DNA from: Metabacillus dongyingensis | GTDB taxonomy: Bacteria > Bacillota > Bacilli > Bacillales > Bacillaceae | NCBI RefSeq assembly: GCF_019933155.2 | Contig: NZ_CP082944.1 | Location: 1,614,001 to 1,678,000, forward strand | DNA length: 64,000 bases | Direction of reading: 5' to 3' | Shown here: positions 24,745 through 34,481 of the stretch, piece by piece | Layout: each line of letters opens with the position of its first letter | Numbering within the stretch: position 1 is the stretch's first letter | Notes under the pieces: model-generated | The model's database searches: none | What the model was told of the DNA's origin: nothing | The model's input: only the letters and a program-made list of their open reading frames with translations | Made by a program: the position numbers and the translations under genes

Positions 24745-26361
24745 ATGAAAAAGTGGATGGCTATATTCCTGACTGCCTTGTTAGTATTTATACTTGCAGC
24801 ATGTACAGCAAATGAGAGTGCAGGAAAGGATACAGAAAAAGAAGAAAAAGAGAAAGAGAAAATTTTGCACCTTAATAATGGAGCTGAACCAACATCATTT
24901 GACCCTGTCATTGGATTTGACGCTGTTTCATGGAATGCGCTGAACAACTTAATGGAGGGTCTTACCCGTTTAGGAAAAGATCATGAGCCTGAAGCAGCAG
25001 CGGCTGAGAAATGGGACGTTTCTGAGGATGGCAAAACGTATACTTTCCACATTCGCGAAGATGCAAAATGGTCAAACGGCGATGATTTAACAGCCGGCGA
25101 TTTCGTGTTTGCGTGGAAACGCCTTTTAAATCCTGAAACAGGATCAGGAGCAGCATTTTTAGGCTACTTCATTGAGGGCGGAGAAGCTTACAACAGCGGA
25201 ACTGGCTCTGCAGATGATGTAAAAGTGAAAGCCGTTGACAAAAAGACATTTGAAGTTACACTAATCAGTCCTCAAGCATATTTCTTAAGTGTCATTGCGA
25301 ACCCGGCATTTTTCCCGGTGAATGAAAAAGTAGCTGCGGAAACACTAGACTGGTTTGCAGAAGCTGACACGTTTGTTGGCAACGGACCCTTCTCACTCGA
25401 GTCATGGGAGCATGACAAGGAATTTGTAATGAAGAAAAACGATCAGTACTGGGATGCAAAAAACGTGAAGCTTGATGGCGTTCATTGGGCGATCGTAGAA
25501 GATACTAATACAGAATACCAGCTCTACCAAACAGGCGAATTGGATACATCAGACGTGCCTGCTGACTTGGCAGAATCTCTTTTTGAAGAAGGAAAAGCAA
25601 ATGTTGAAGAACAGGCTGGAGATTACTTCTACCGCATGAACGTAACAATTGAACCGTTCCAGAACGTAAACATCCGCAAAGCATTTGCAATGGCAGTTGA
25701 TCAAAAGCAAATCGTTGATTTCGTAACGAAAAACCAGGAAACAGCAGCATACGGCTTCGTGTCACCTGGCTTTAAAGATCCATCAGGCAAAGACTTCCGC
25801 GAAGCAAGCGGCGATCTTGTGAAAACAGATGCAGCTGAAGCAAAAGCATTGCTTGAGAAAGGCATGAAAGAAGAAGGGTATGACAAGCTGCCTGAAGTAA
25901 CATTAACTTACAGTACAGATGATACGCATAAGAAAATTGCGGAAGCGCTTCAGCAAATGTTTAAGGAAAATTTAGGCGTGGATGTTAAACTTGCGAACCT
26001 TGAAGCGAACGTATTTGCAGAAGATCAAAAAGCATTGAAATTCCAGCTTTCAAGAAGTTCATTCTTAGCTGACTATGCCGATCCTGTAAACTTCCTTGAG
26101 AACTTTCAAACAGGACATTCCATGAACCGCACTGGCTGGACAAATGCTGAGTACGATCAATTAATCAAAGACTCTAAAAATGAATCTGACGAAGCAAAAC
26201 GCTTTGAAATGCTGTACAAAGCAGAAAAGATTTTATTTGAAGAAGCACCGATCATTCCGATCCATTTCTACAACCAGGTTTACTTGCAAAATGAAGATGT
26301 ATCAGGCATCGTCCGTCACCCTGTCGGATATTTAGAACTAAAATGGGCAGATAAGAAGTAA
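24745..26361 (+). CDS. dppE: Peptide-binding lipoprotein DppE
   Basis: A 538-residue extracellular solute-binding protein (OppA/DppE family). A lipoprotein signal (MKKWMAIFLTALLVFILAAC) has its lipobox Cys near residue 20, followed by a charged linker. The mature protein has the family sequence ADKFEVTLISPQAYF-type core and the NYADPVNFLENF-like segment near residue 440. ATG 24745 follows AGAGGGGGAG. Captures D-Ala or murein di- and tripeptides for DppBC. A stem-loop without a long T tail follows, probably protecting the message or allowing partial read-through. Confidence 0.94.
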   Translation: MKKWMAIFLTALLVFILAACTANESAGKDTEKEEKEKEKILHLNNGAEPTSFDPVIGFDAVSWNALNNLMEGLTRLGKDHEPEAAAAEKWDVSEDGKTYTFHIREDAKWSNGDDLTAGDFVFAWKRLLNPETGSGAAFLGYFIEGGEAYNSGTGSADDVKVKAVDKKTFEVTLISPQAYFLSVIANPAFFPVNEKVAAETLDWFAEADTFVGNGPFSLESWEHDKEFVMKKNDQYWDAKNVKLDGVHWAIVEDTNTEYQLYQTGELDTSDVPADLAESLFEEGKANVEEQAGDYFYRMNVTIEPFQNVNIRKAFAMAVDQKQIVDFVTKNQETAAYGFVSPGFKDPSGKDFREASGDLVKTDAAEAKALLEKGMKEEGYDKLPEVTLTYSTDDTHKKIAEALQQMFKENLGVDVKLANLEANVFAEDQKALKFQLSRSSFLADYADPVNFLENFQTGHSMNRTGWTNAEYDQLIKDSKNESDEAKRFEMLYKAEKILFEEAPIIPIHFYNQVYLQNEDVSGIVRHPVGYLELKWADKK

Positions 26362-26368
26362 GCCAGGC

Positions 26369-26402
26369 AAAAGGGGTGTTCAGCTGATTGAACATCCCTT
26401 TT
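26369..26402 (+). terminator. Leaky terminator or RNA-stabilising hairpin after dppE
   Basis: AAAAGGGGTGTTCA and TGAACATCCCTTTT form a 14-bp stem (one G-U pair) over a 6-nt loop, with CTATAT rather than a T run after it. Such intra-operon hairpins commonly raise binding-protein expression above downstream genes. Confidence 0.7.
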
Positions 26403-26424
26403 CTATATAAAGGAGACTAGTAGC

Positions 26425-27348
26425 ATGATAAAACCCCAGGCTTTAAAAAAAGGCGATACGATCGGCATTATTTCCCCGGCAAGTCCTCCGAATAAAGAGA
26501 ACCTTAAGCGCTCTCTTTCTTTTTTAGAAGAAACAGGCTTGAAATTTAAGCTCGGCAAACATATTGAACGGGAATACGGATACCTTGCAGGAACCGATGA
26601 AGAAAGAGCAGAAGATATTCATACGATGTTTCAGGATCAGGAGGTAAAAGCCATCATCTGCGCTTGCGGCGGCTTTGGAACAGCCCGAATGGCCTCTCTA
26701 TTGGACTATGACCTTATTCAAAAGAACCCGAAGATTTTCTGGGGTTACAGCGATATTACTTTTTTACATACAGCCATCAGACAGAAGACCGGTCTCGTTA
26801 CGTTTCACGGACCTATGCTCAGCTCTGATTTTGGAGAGGAAGCCGGTGTTCTTCCGATAACCAAACAGTATTTTCATCAGCTTTTTGAGAACAGCCCTCT
26901 AACTTATAATGAATCTCTTTCGCCCCTTGAAATCATGATTGAAGGAAAAGCAAGCGGTGAGCTTGTTGGCGGGAATCTATCATTAATCACAAGCTCGGTC
27001 GGTACCGCTTTTGAGATTGATTCGAAAGAGAAACTGCTTTTAATTGAAGACATTGATGAAGAGCCTTATGCAGTCGACCGCATGCTGAATCAGCTTTATA
27101 TGTCGGGCAAGTTAACAGACGCAGCTGGTATTCTCGTCGCTGATTTTCATAACTGCGTTCCTCAAAAACGAAAAAATTCAATTCCGTTTGATGAAGTGCT
27201 GGCCCATTACATAAAACTTGCAGGCAAACCCGCTTTAAGAGGGTTTAAAATCGGACACTGCAGTCCTAATATCTCTGTTCCGCTTGGAACACATGCAGAA
27301 ATGAATACATTCGAAAAGAAAGTTGTAATCGAAAGCGGGATTCTTTAA
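26425..27348 (+). CDS. ykfA: LD-carboxypeptidase YkfA (S66)
   Basis: A 307-residue serine peptidase of family S66, which removes the terminal D-Ala from murein tetrapeptides. The nucleophile region FWGYSDITFLH (Ser near residue 112), LLIEDIDEEPYAVDRML with the catalytic Glu, and FKIGHCSPN with the catalytic His are all present. ATG 26425 follows AAAGGAGA. Its position after dppE matches B. subtilis ykfA. No signal peptide, so it acts on imported murein peptides in the cytoplasm. Confidence 0.93.
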   Translation: MIKPQALKKGDTIGIISPASPPNKENLKRSLSFLEETGLKFKLGKHIEREYGYLAGTDEERAEDIHTMFQDQEVKAIICACGGFGTARMASLLDYDLIQKNPKIFWGYSDITFLHTAIRQKTGLVTFHGPMLSSDFGEEAGVLPITKQYFHQLFENSPLTYNESLSPLEIMIEGKASGELVGGNLSLITSSVGTAFEIDSKEKLLLIEDIDEEPYAVDRMLNQLYMSGKLTDAAGILVADFHNCVPQKRKNSIPFDEVLAHYIKLAGKPALRGFKIGHCSPNISVPLGTHAEMNTFEKKVVIESGIL

Positions 27349-27364
27349 TAAAGGGTGGATTTTT

Positions 27365-28468
27365 ATGAAAATCGAAAAAGTGGAAACATTTCGGGTGGCT
27401 GTCCCTCTGACAAAGCCTTTTAAAACGGCACTCCGGACAGTTGTGACAGCAGAATCCGTCATCTTAAAAGTGACGTGCGAAAGCGGGATTACCGGCTGGG
27501 GCGAAGCGCCGCCGACACTTGTTATTACGGGTGAAAGTCTCTCGAGTATAGAAGCCAGTATTCATCAAGTGCTGAAACCGTTTTTAATCGGAAAAAATCT
27601 ATTGAACTATGAAGTTATTTTCCAGGGAATACAATCGGTCTTAGCAGGCAATTCAAGTGCAAAAGCAGCAGTGGACATGGCCCTTTATGATTGTCTTGCC
27701 AAGCATAGCAGACTGCCGCTTTATCAATATTTAGGCGGTTATAAAGATAAAATGGAAACAGATTTTACCGTCAGTGTAAACGACGTGCGGGAAATGGGAG
27801 AAGATGCGGCTTCCTATATTCAAAAAGGTTTTAATGTTTTAAAGGTGAAGGTTGGGCTTGGCGACAGTGCTCTGGATATCGATCGGATCAGGGAAATCAG
27901 AAGCCGTGTCGGTCCGGATATTAAAATCCGTCTTGATGCCAACCAAGGATGGAAACCAAAGGAAGCGGTCACTGTAATAGGCAAAATGGAAGACCTGGGC
28001 TTGAACATTGAATTAGTTGAGCAGCCAGTAAAAGCCCATGACATTGAAGGATTAAAGCAAGTAACTGATACCGTGAAGACGCAGATTATGGCGGATGAAA
28101 GTGTGTTTACTCCGAAACAGGCCTTTGAAGTGCTGAAAACCAGAAGTGCAGATTTGATTAACATTAAATTAATGAAAGCAGGGGGCATCTATCAGGCAGC
28201 CATGATCAATCAGCTTGCGGAAATATGCGGGGTTGAATGCATGGTCGGAAGCATGATAGAAACGCGAATCGGCATTACCGCAGCTGCGCATTTTGCAGCG
28301 GCCAAAAAGAATATTACACGCTTTGACTTCGACGCCCCGCTCATGTTTGCAAAAGAAATTGTAGAGGGCGGAGTCCGGTATAACGGAAGGAAAATAACAT
28401 TTTCAGAAGGAATCGGGCTTGGAATCTCAGATGTTCTTGTAAATGACGGGGAGGCTGCAGCAAAATGA
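27365..28468 (+). CDS. ykfB: L-Ala-D/L-Glu epimerase YkfB
   Basis: A 367-residue enolase-superfamily enzyme converting L-Ala-D-Glu from murein into L-Ala-L-Glu. Lys bases are in NVLKVKVGLG (about 160-169) and NIKLMKAGG; metal ligands are in IRLDANQGW, LVEQPVKA and IMADESVF. ATG 27365 follows AAAGGGTGG. It overlaps ykfC by 4 bp. In the pathway it acts after YkfA and YkfC, making dipeptides accessible to ordinary peptidases. Confidence 0.94.
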   Translation: MKIEKVETFRVAVPLTKPFKTALRTVVTAESVILKVTCESGITGWGEAPPTLVITGESLSSIEASIHQVLKPFLIGKNLLNYEVIFQGIQSVLAGNSSAKAAVDMALYDCLAKHSRLPLYQYLGGYKDKMETDFTVSVNDVREMGEDAASYIQKGFNVLKVKVGLGDSALDIDRIREIRSRVGPDIKIRLDANQGWKPKEAVTVIGKMEDLGLNIELVEQPVKAHDIEGLKQVTDTVKTQIMADESVFTPKQAFEVLKTRSADLINIKLMKAGGIYQAAMINQLAEICGVECMVGSMIETRIGITAAAHFAAAKKNITRFDFDAPLMFAKEIVEGGVRYNGRKITFSEGIGLGISDVLVNDGEAAAK

Positions 28469-29385
28469 CAATACGAAAAGGAAGAGTGGCGGTATCCGTT
28501 GCAGCCGTATGGACGTCAAAGGATTCCCCGCGTGATTTGGATGAAAAAGCAGTTGTGAATCCGGCTGATATTGAATCATGGCTGAACGGGCTAACATATG
28601 AAACGAGTCTTGCTCTATGTAATGAAAATCGGATCCAGACTCAGGCTTTGCTTGGAGAAGAAGTATTGATCATAGACGAACAGGATGGCTATGCACATGT
28701 CATTATACCTGCTCAGTCCTCCTCAAAGGATGAAAGAGGGTACCCGGGGTGGATGCCTCTTTGCCAAATCGAACTGAATGCAGAATCACTGCATGGACCT
28801 ATCGCAGTTGTTCAAAGCAAAAAAAACATGCTTTATTCAGAAGATGAAACACCTCAATTTGATCTAAGTTTTCAAACCATTTTGACGGTTCTAAAAGGAG
28901 GAACAGAGTGGATTGAAGTAGAAACACCATATGGCAAAGGAAAACTGAAGACAGCGGATGTTTCCATTTATGATGCTTTTGAAAGTGTTCCAAATGGAAG
29001 CGGTCAGGACATTGTGGCTTGTGGCGAAAGATTTATCGGTCTTCCTTATCTTTGGGGCGGAATGAGCAGCTTTGGATTTGATTGTTCAGGGTTCAGTTAC
29101 ACAATGTGCAAAGCAAATGGATACATCATTCCTAGAGATGCCCATGATCAGGCTGCTTCAGGGGAAAAAGTAGAGCTTACCGCGATTAAACCGGGGGATT
29201 TATTATTTTTTGCGTACGAAGAAGGGAAAGGAAGCCTTCATCACGTAGGCATTTATTACGGAGACGGCAAGCTTCTTCATTCGCCAAACACCGGAAAGTC
29301 GATTGAGATTCTAGATATGGCCGGAACCATTTATGAAAAGGAATTATGTGCAGCTAGACGCTATTGGCTAAAGACGGAGGGATAA
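28465..29385 (+). CDS. ykfC: Gamma-D-glutamyl-L-amino acid endopeptidase YkfC (NlpC/P60)
   Basis: A 306-residue NlpC/P60 cysteine peptidase that cuts the gamma-D-Glu-diamino acid bond of murein peptides. About 170 N-terminal residues form SH3b-like domains. The catalytic domain has [20 protein letters not shown] with the nucleophile Cys, [17 protein letters not shown] with the catalytic His, and a further polar residue after it. No signal peptide, consistent with cytoplasmic recycling. ATG 28465 overlaps the ykfB stop. B. subtilis and B. cereus YkfC act only on peptides with a free N-terminal L-Ala, per known family biochemistry. Confidence 0.94.
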   Translation: MTIRKGRVAVSVAAVWTSKDSPRDLDEKAVVNPADIESWLNGLTYETSLALCNENRIQTQALLGEEVLIIDEQDGYAHVIIPAQSSSKDERGYPGWMPLCQIELNAESLHGPIAVVQSKKNMLYSEDETPQFDLSFQTILTVLKGGTEWIEVETPYGKGKLKTADVSIYDAFESVPNGSGQDIVACGERFIGLPYLWGGMSSFGFDCSGFSYTMCKANGYIIPRDAHDQAASGEKVELTAIKPGDLLFFAYEEGKGSLHHVGIYYGDGKLLHSPNTGKSIEILDMAGTIYEKELCAARRYWLKTEG

Positions 29386-29387
29386 CA

Positions 29388-30392
29388 GTGGACAATTTGC
29401 TTGAAGTACGAAATTTAAAGAAACATTTTCACCTTGGTAAAGGGGCAACTCTAAAAGCAGTAGACGGCATTTCATTCACGGTGAAAAAAGGAGAAACGTT
29501 CGGAATCGTCGGGGAGTCGGGGTGCGGAAAATCAACTGCCGGCAGAACCATTCTTGGCTTATACGATCAGACAGAAGGAGATGTATTATTTAACGGCAAA
29601 AACATCCATGAATTAAAAGGAAAAGACAAATTTGCCTACTATCGTCAGATGCAAATGATATTTCAGGATCCATATGCATCATTAAATCCGCGGTCAACCG
29701 TCCTTGAGATCATCTCTGAACCGATGGAAGTTCACGGCTTGTATAAAAATAAGCAGGGCCGGACGGAAAAAGTGCATCAGCTGCTTGAAGATGTGGGATT
29801 AAACCGTGATCATGCCAACCGATATCCGCACGAATTCAGCGGAGGGCAAAGACAGCGGATCGGTATTGCCCGCGCACTTGCCCTTGATCCGGAATTCATT
29901 ATCGCAGATGAGCCGATTTCGGCTCTAGATGTTTCCGTGCAGGCTCAAGTTGTGAATCTAATGAAACGCCTGCAAAAGGAAAAAGGACTCACCTACCTTT
30001 TTATTGCGCATGATCTGTCCATGGTGAAGCAAATCAGCGACCGCATCGGTGTTATGTACTTAGGCCACCTTGTTGAGCAGACCGCAAGCAGCGAGCTTTA
30101 CAAAAAACCGCTGCATCCTTATACTCAGGCACTTTTGACAGCAATTCCGATTCCTGATCCGGATATAGAGGATAAGCGGGAGCGCATTATCCTACAGGGC
30201 GAGCTGCCGAGCCCAATGAATCCGCCAAGCGGCTGTGTATTCAGAACACGCTGTGCCTATGCGATGGAAGCCTGTGCATCTAAAAAGCCCGTGTGGCAGG
30301 AAGTAGAGGAAAATCATTTCGTTGCCTGTCATTTATATGACCGCAGCATCATGGGCGACCAGGATTTTTCCCAAATCGCAGCGACGAAATGA
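29388..30392 (+). CDS. ykfD: Peptide ABC transporter ATPase YkfD
   Basis: A 334-residue ATPase, second of the dpp transporter. GTG 29388 is chosen because GGAGGG lies six bases upstream; an ATG at 29364 overlaps ykfC without a ribosome site. Walker [10 protein letters not shown], signature [15 protein letters not shown], Walker [13 protein letters not shown] and [10 protein letters not shown] are intact. The C-terminal [15 protein letters not shown] has the cysteine pattern of OppF/DppF. Its stop overlaps the next gene (ATGA). Confidence 0.94.
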   Translation: MDNLLEVRNLKKHFHLGKGATLKAVDGISFTVKKGETFGIVGESGCGKSTAGRTILGLYDQTEGDVLFNGKNIHELKGKDKFAYYRQMQMIFQDPYASLNPRSTVLEIISEPMEVHGLYKNKQGRTEKVHQLLEDVGLNRDHANRYPHEFSGGQRQRIGIARALALDPEFIIADEPISALDVSVQAQVVNLMKRLQKEKGLTYLFIAHDLSMVKQISDRIGVMYLGHLVEQTASSELYKKPLHPYTQALLTAIPIPDPDIEDKRERIILQGELPSPMNPPSGCVFRTRCAYAMEACASKKPVWQEVEENHFVACHLYDRSIMGDQDFSQIAATK

Positions 30393-31168
30393 CGGGATTT
30401 GAGCAAAGGCTTGAGGAAGTGATGGAACGCTGTCCTGGAAGAATAGGACTGTCAATAGATCTAAATGGGAGAATCTTCGAACGGGACAGCCGCGTAATTT
30501 TTTCATCGGCGAGTCTGATCAAACTTCCCATCCTGCTGACAGCTTTTCATCAAAAAGAGCACGGCATTCTTACTTTAGAAGAAAAGGTGAAATTGTGTGA
30601 TATTGAAAAAACAGGCGGAGCCGGTGTCCTGCAGTCTTTTTCAGATGATGCTGTCTTAACCATTTTAGATTTGCTTACATTAATGATTGTCGTTTCTGAT
30701 AATGCGGCGACAAATTACATGATTCATAAAGCCGGAAGACCGGCAATAAGCGCCTGTATAAAGGAACTGAATCTCACAGGGACTGAACTGAACAGGAATA
30801 TGATGGATTTGGAAGCAATCAAGAACGGTTTGAATAACTGGACGGCAGCAGATGACATCCTGAAGTGCCTGAAAGCAATCGGCGGGGAAGGTTACTTCTC
30901 TGCAGCAAGCAGAAAACAGATGGCAGACATCCTTCAAAAGCAGCAATTCACAGACAAGCTTCCCTATCACATGGATAAGGAAAAGGTATACGCAGGCAAC
31001 AAAACCGGAGAGCTTCCAGGCATTGAGCATGACTGTGCGATCATCCGCTTTGGCAATCGAACGGCCTATGCCGCCGTGCTGATTGATCAGCTTCAGAATA
31101 AGGAAGCAGGCAGAAGGACAATCAGTGAAATCGGGAAGTTAATTTATGAAGAGCTTACAGACATGTAA
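30389..31168 (+). CDS. Class A beta-lactamase-like serine hydrolase
   Basis: A 259-residue penicillin-recognising fold protein with no signal peptide. The motifs are complete: SASLIKLP carrying SxxK (Ser near residue 48), VVSDNAATN carrying SDN, and GNKTGELPG carrying KTG. Cytoplasmic class A-like hydrolases without export signals are unlikely to protect against beta-lactams. Its ATG overlaps the ykfD stop, so it is translationally coupled to the murein-peptide operon. It is not part of the B. subtilis dpp-ykf operon as I know it. A role as peptidase or amidase on imported D-amino acid peptides is an inference. Confidence 0.88.
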   Translation: MTGFEQRLEEVMERCPGRIGLSIDLNGRIFERDSRVIFSSASLIKLPILLTAFHQKEHGILTLEEKVKLCDIEKTGGAGVLQSFSDDAVLTILDLLTLMIVVSDNAATNYMIHKAGRPAISACIKELNLTGTELNRNMMDLEAIKNGLNNWTAADDILKCLKAIGGEGYFSAASRKQMADILQKQQFTDKLPYHMDKEKVYAGNKTGELPGIEHDCAIIRFGNRTAYAAVLIDQLQNKEAGRRTISEIGKLIYEELTDM

Positions 31169-31222
31169 AAACGCACATTTTTTTATGGACAAGCAGTTCA
31201 AATAACTAAAAAAAAAACTAGT

Positions 31223-31264
31223 AAAACGAGTATGAAATCGCAAAGATTATTACTCGTTTTTTTA
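31223..31264 (+). terminator. Terminator of the dpp-ykf operon
   Basis: AAAACGAGTA pairs with TACTCGTTTT across an 18-nt loop, followed by a T run. Confidence 0.8.
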
Positions 31265-31589
31265 TTGTCTCATGCTTATCCGAGTTTAAGCGAAGGCGTC
31301 ATTTTTCACTAGACAAAAAAGTTGAAGGAGGTATTTAGTCAATCATAAAGAATCTTTTAAGGAATCCGTTTTCAAACTCTAAAAGTGCGGTATTAATTAA
31401 TGTGAATAAATGAATCTTCAACAATCGGCTGCATTACTCAAATAGGAATGCGTCTCATTCATTAAAGGTCTATAATATAATCTTATCTAAATGCTATAAA
31501 GTTGATAGTCAAATGGAGAGTATGACATTATGAAATAATTGAAAATAAGCTTATTATTACTGAGAATTTGAAGAGCAGGGAGAGATAAG
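31265..31589. other. Intergenic region, no gene seen
   Basis: AT-rich, with stops in all frames. GAAGGAGG occurs at about 31325 but no ORF of any length follows it. A promoter for the 31590 gene probably lies near 31470-31550, but I cannot assign the boxes with confidence. Confidence 0.5.
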
Positions 31590-32009
31590 ATGCTTTATAT
31601 ATGGGATATTGAGAAAATAATTAAAACGACACTGCATGAGCACAATTTAGATATTAACTATGAATTTGATAATAATCTGCCAGCACCTATGAGTTTTAAC
31701 GTATCGACTAATACAATTAAATTTAATTATCTTCAAATTAACGGGTATAGAGGGAAGGTAAGAATTAAAGAGTCGGATGAAAACTTTGTGAAAATCATTC
31801 TTTATCATGAGATTGGCTATTATTTAAGTTTTAAGAAAAACAAACATGATTTAAGAACCCTGATCTATGGCGGCGATGATGAAAAAGAAAAACTTATGTC
31901 TGAAATAGAAACTAACGCTTGGGAATATGGGAGAACATTGGTATCTGAACACCTATTAGAGTCATATGACAAAGTGCGTGAATTAGATAAAATGCTAATA
32001 AAGAGATAA
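31590..32009 (+). CDS. Hypothetical protein with degenerate HExxH metalloprotease motif
   Basis: A 139-residue soluble protein from ATG 31590 behind AGGGAGAG. KIILYHEIGYYLSFKKN (near residues 72-88) resembles the helix of ImmA/IrrE-type zinc peptidases. HEIGH is replaced by HEIGY, removing the second His ligand. EIETNAWEYGRTLV downstream resembles the helix that supplies the third ligand (Glu) in those proteins. The overall size fits a stand-alone ImmA-like domain. It could be an inactive relative or a different family. AT-rich and flanked by gaps, so probably accessory. Confidence 0.65.
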   Translation: MLYIWDIEKIIKTTLHEHNLDINYEFDNNLPAPMSFNVSTNTIKFNYLQINGYRGKVRIKESDENFVKIILYHEIGYYLSFKKNKHDLRTLIYGGDDEKEKLMSEIETNAWEYGRTLVSEHLLESYDKVRELDKMLIKR

Positions 32010-32082
32010 TAATTGAATAGATTGAACTGTAATTAAAGCAGAATGGGAGATACTAGCCAAACAAATGTAAAGAGGTGTTTTT

Positions 32083-32535
32083 ATGAAACAATTTGTTTTG
32101 GCTATATTCTTAATTACTATTTTTGCTATGAATCCTGCTCAAACAAATGCAATCAGTATGCCTTGCAGTATGGTTTTAGAGCCAGTAGATAAAAATCTGA
32201 AAAATGCAAAGGGAACAGCTTTGATTTATAAAGTTCAGCTAAATCCGCCTAGTTTCGCTCGCACGAATGTGAGTATACTTGCTGTTCACCTCCCAGAACC
32301 TTCTTCCTATGGGAATTACGATAGGTATGAAGGATTTGCCTTTATACCTGGTGAAATAAGTTGGCGTTTTAAGCTGTATCCTACTCCTGAAGGAGATAGT
32401 CCAACATGGGCAGGAAGATTTGATTTAATTACGGCAGGGATGAAAAACGCAGAAGTTCAGGTTAGACTTTCTAACTCGAAAACCGATACATTGGGACCAA
32501 GTGTATTAACAAAGCCTATTACATCCTGTAAATGA
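32083..32535 (+). CDS. Hypothetical secreted protein (150 aa)
   Basis: ATG 32083 follows AAAGAGGTG. The first ~24 residues are a signal peptide (MKQFVLAIFLITIFAM, with cleavage likely after TNA). The mature ~126 residues are beta-rich, contain PTPEGDSPTWAGRFDLI, and have one Cys near each end (PCSMV and TSCK), which could form a disulfide. I do not recognise the family. It could be exported and folded as a small beta domain. It is not obviously linked to its neighbours. Confidence 0.7.
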   Translation: MKQFVLAIFLITIFAMNPAQTNAISMPCSMVLEPVDKNLKNAKGTALIYKVQLNPPSFARTNVSILAVHLPEPSSYGNYDRYEGFAFIPGEISWRFKLYPTPEGDSPTWAGRFDLITAGMKNAEVQVRLSNSKTDTLGPSVLTKPITSCK

Positions 32536-32722
32536 TATATTAATCAATCGAGGAGTTTTATGAAGTAAGACTTTTTAAAAAAAGAAAAGCTTAAAGGACA
32601 ATTATAAAAGGTTCTGTTTTAAAGGAGAAAAATAGAATATTGATTTGCTGATAAATTCGCAATAGATAATGCAGCTTATTCTAACCAATGGTTTCCGGAT
32701 CAAAATGAATATATATCAAAAG
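32536..32722 (+). other. Intergenic stretch with possible coding remnant
   Basis: Mostly AT-rich with stops. From about 32660 to the terminator one frame reads KFAIDNAAYSNQWFPDQNEY without a start and after a TGA, which looks like a fragment of a former gene end. Too short to identify. Confidence 0.3.
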
Positions 32723-32754
32723 AACCAGTCCAACTAAGGTGGGCTGGTTTTTTT
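32723..32754 (+). terminator. Intrinsic terminator
   Basis: AACCAGTCC and GGGCTGGTT form a 9-bp stem (one G-U pair) over AACTAAGGT, followed by seven T. It would end transcripts from the 32083 gene. Confidence 0.85.
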
Positions 32755-32786
32755 ATGGCAGGTTAGTTCAGCAAGTCCCGAGATAA

Positions 32787-32812
32787 AGCAGCCCCTTTTT
32801 GGGGACTGCTTC
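32787..32812 (-). terminator. Weak hairpin after the MFS gene
   Basis: AGCAG-CCCC and GGGG-A-CTGCT form a bulged stem over TTTTT, 90 bp past the stop of the reverse-strand MFS gene. The T tail is poor on both strands. Confidence 0.4.
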
Positions 32813-32902
32813 TAAAGCTGTTGCAACATTGTGGAGTTATGTATACTGCACATCGAAATCCAATCTAAATTTCTTTCCCTGAAAATGGGTAGAAAACAGC
32901 CA

Positions 32903-34159
32903 TTAAGACGTTTGTTCCTCTTTTTTTCCCTCTTTTATCAACATGACACCGAACAATCCCATTAAAGAAAATAGGACAGGAATGATAAATCCATAATGAT
33001 AGCCAACATTTATAGAATCTTGAGGATATAGATCCAGTACATTTCCGAAAACACTTGGCAATAAAACTGCACTTAAGAATCCGCCCATATTGGCAAATCC
33101 TGATACAACACCCACTTGTTCCATGGGAAAGGATTCCCGTACCACTGCAAAAGTTAATGAGCTTGCTCCATTTCCAAAACCTATAATAAAAAGCAAAACC
33201 ACGATCATAATAAAGGGAGGTTTCACACCTGCCAAAAACAACCCGCTCCAACTAAACAATACAATGAGATGAATAAGGGTGTAGATTTTTTTAATAGAAT
33301 CTAGCCGGCTTGTAATCCAGCTAATTAAAGGACCTCCAATGATGGCTCCAAAAAGACCATACATAATAAGCTGGCTTGCCTCTGAACGAGACAATCCAAA
33401 CACATCAATTCCATATGGAACTCCCCACGAACCGATAAATCCTACATATGTGCCGACCACTCCAAAGTGGCAAAGGAACGTTGCCCAGGCTTGGCGAGTA
33501 GAAAACATTCGGCGTAATATTATCCAAGCACTTTCCCGGTTTTTAATAGGACTTTTCCTCGCTTTGGAATCATCTTTAAATATTCGTTTTGGTCTCGATA
33601 TAAGAACAGTAAATAGAAGAAAGGCAGAAACCACTAAAATAATTCCTATGCTAAGGAATGGCAATCTCCAGCCTGCGAATGAAATCCACAAGGAAAAAGG
33701 CACGGTAGCTGATAATGAACCAAGGCTCGCAACCATGGCAACCACACCTAACAAACTTACAAATTCCTTTGCCTTAAACCATTGACTTAAGATTAAAACC
33801 AAATTGACAAAAATGGCTGCATCTCCCGTTCCAACTAAAAATCGGGAAAAAATCAATACATATTCATTGGGAGCAAGACTGTAGAGAAGGCTTCCCAGCC
33901 CAGTAAGAAGCGTACCTATAATAAGAAATCGATTGGGACCATATCGGTCTGCTAATAGACCAACCGGAATTTGTAATCCTGCATAGGCTAAAAATTGAAT
34001 GCCGATCATAAGACCAATGGTAGAAGCTGAAACATGAAAATCTTTCATTAATTGATCGGTAATAAGTCCTGGAGCTGTTCTTTGGCTTACAATTAAGAAG
34101 TAAGCAAATAGTACGGTGCCAAATACCACCCATCTATAGCCGCTTTCCTGTTTATTCAT
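32903..34159 (-). CDS. MFS transporter
   Basis: A 418-residue, twelve-helix major facilitator protein. ATG 34159 follows GGAGGGG on the reverse strand. The loop 2-3 motif LLADRYGPNRFLIIGTLL is the MFS signature, and the basic central loop lies near residues 190-215. Substrate unknown; the style recalls carboxylate/nitrate-type or MFS exporters without a diagnostic motif. A decayed oxidoreductase lies upstream on the same strand, so this could once have been part of a small catabolic or detoxification cluster. Confidence 0.87.
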   Translation of the reverse strand: MNKQESGYRWVVFGTVLFAYFLIVSQRTAPGLITDQLMKDFHVSASTIGLMIGIQFLAYAGLQIPVGLLADRYGPNRFLIIGTLLTGLGSLLYSLAPNEYVLIFSRFLVGTGDAAIFVNLVLILSQWFKAKEFVSLLGVVAMVASLGSLSATVPFSLWISFAGWRLPFLSIGIILVVSAFLLFTVLISRPKRIFKDDSKARKSPIKNRESAWIILRRMFSTRQAWATFLCHFGVVGTYVGFIGSWGVPYGIDVFGLSRSEASQLIMYGLFGAIIGGPLISWITSRLDSIKKIYTLIHLIVLFSWSGLFLAGVKPPFIMIVVLLFIIGFGNGASSLTFAVVRESFPMEQVGVVSGFANMGGFLSAVLLPSVFGNVLDLYPQDSINVGYHYGFIIPVLFSLMGLFGVMLIKEGKKEEQTS

Positions 34160-34324
34160 CTTGATGAATCCCCTCCATTAGAAAATTCGTAAATCCTGCC
34201 AGTCCGCAAACAAATAAACAGAGCAGTGCTAAACACTGCTCCTGAAAAAAGGAACCCTGTTACTTATTAGGATTAGGGTCAGCAAAACTCGGAATATCGG
34301 GAATTGCCGCTGCACCACAATTTA

Positions 34325-34470
34325 ATCTAAACCAAGCACTGGATGCGGCCATACGGCTCTTCCAGGAACGCAATTTCTTCAGGTATTAGAAAAAGCAGCT
34401 GCTGCATCCTCGAGATGAGACATTTTCTCAGACCCAATGATTGGGAAGTTATAAGTTTCTTTTGCAGCAC
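34325..34470 (-). pseudogene. C-terminal relic of an aldo/keto reductase
   Basis: The reverse strand reads ETYNFPIIGSEKMSHLEDAA, the typical near-C-terminal segment of aldo/keto reductases (PIIGxxKxxHLE). After one frameshift it reads LIPEEIAFLEEPYG, and after another VWPHPVLGLD, the usual C-terminus ending in HPVLG. The catalytic barrel is missing. A decayed pseudogene with at least two frameshifts. Confidence 0.6.
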
Positions 34471-34481
34471 CAAGGTCCAGT

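Noticed and set aside
30389..31168. Antibiotic-resistance beta-lactamase
   Set aside because: Catalytic motifs fit the fold but no signal peptide exists and the gene is embedded in a peptide-recycling operon.
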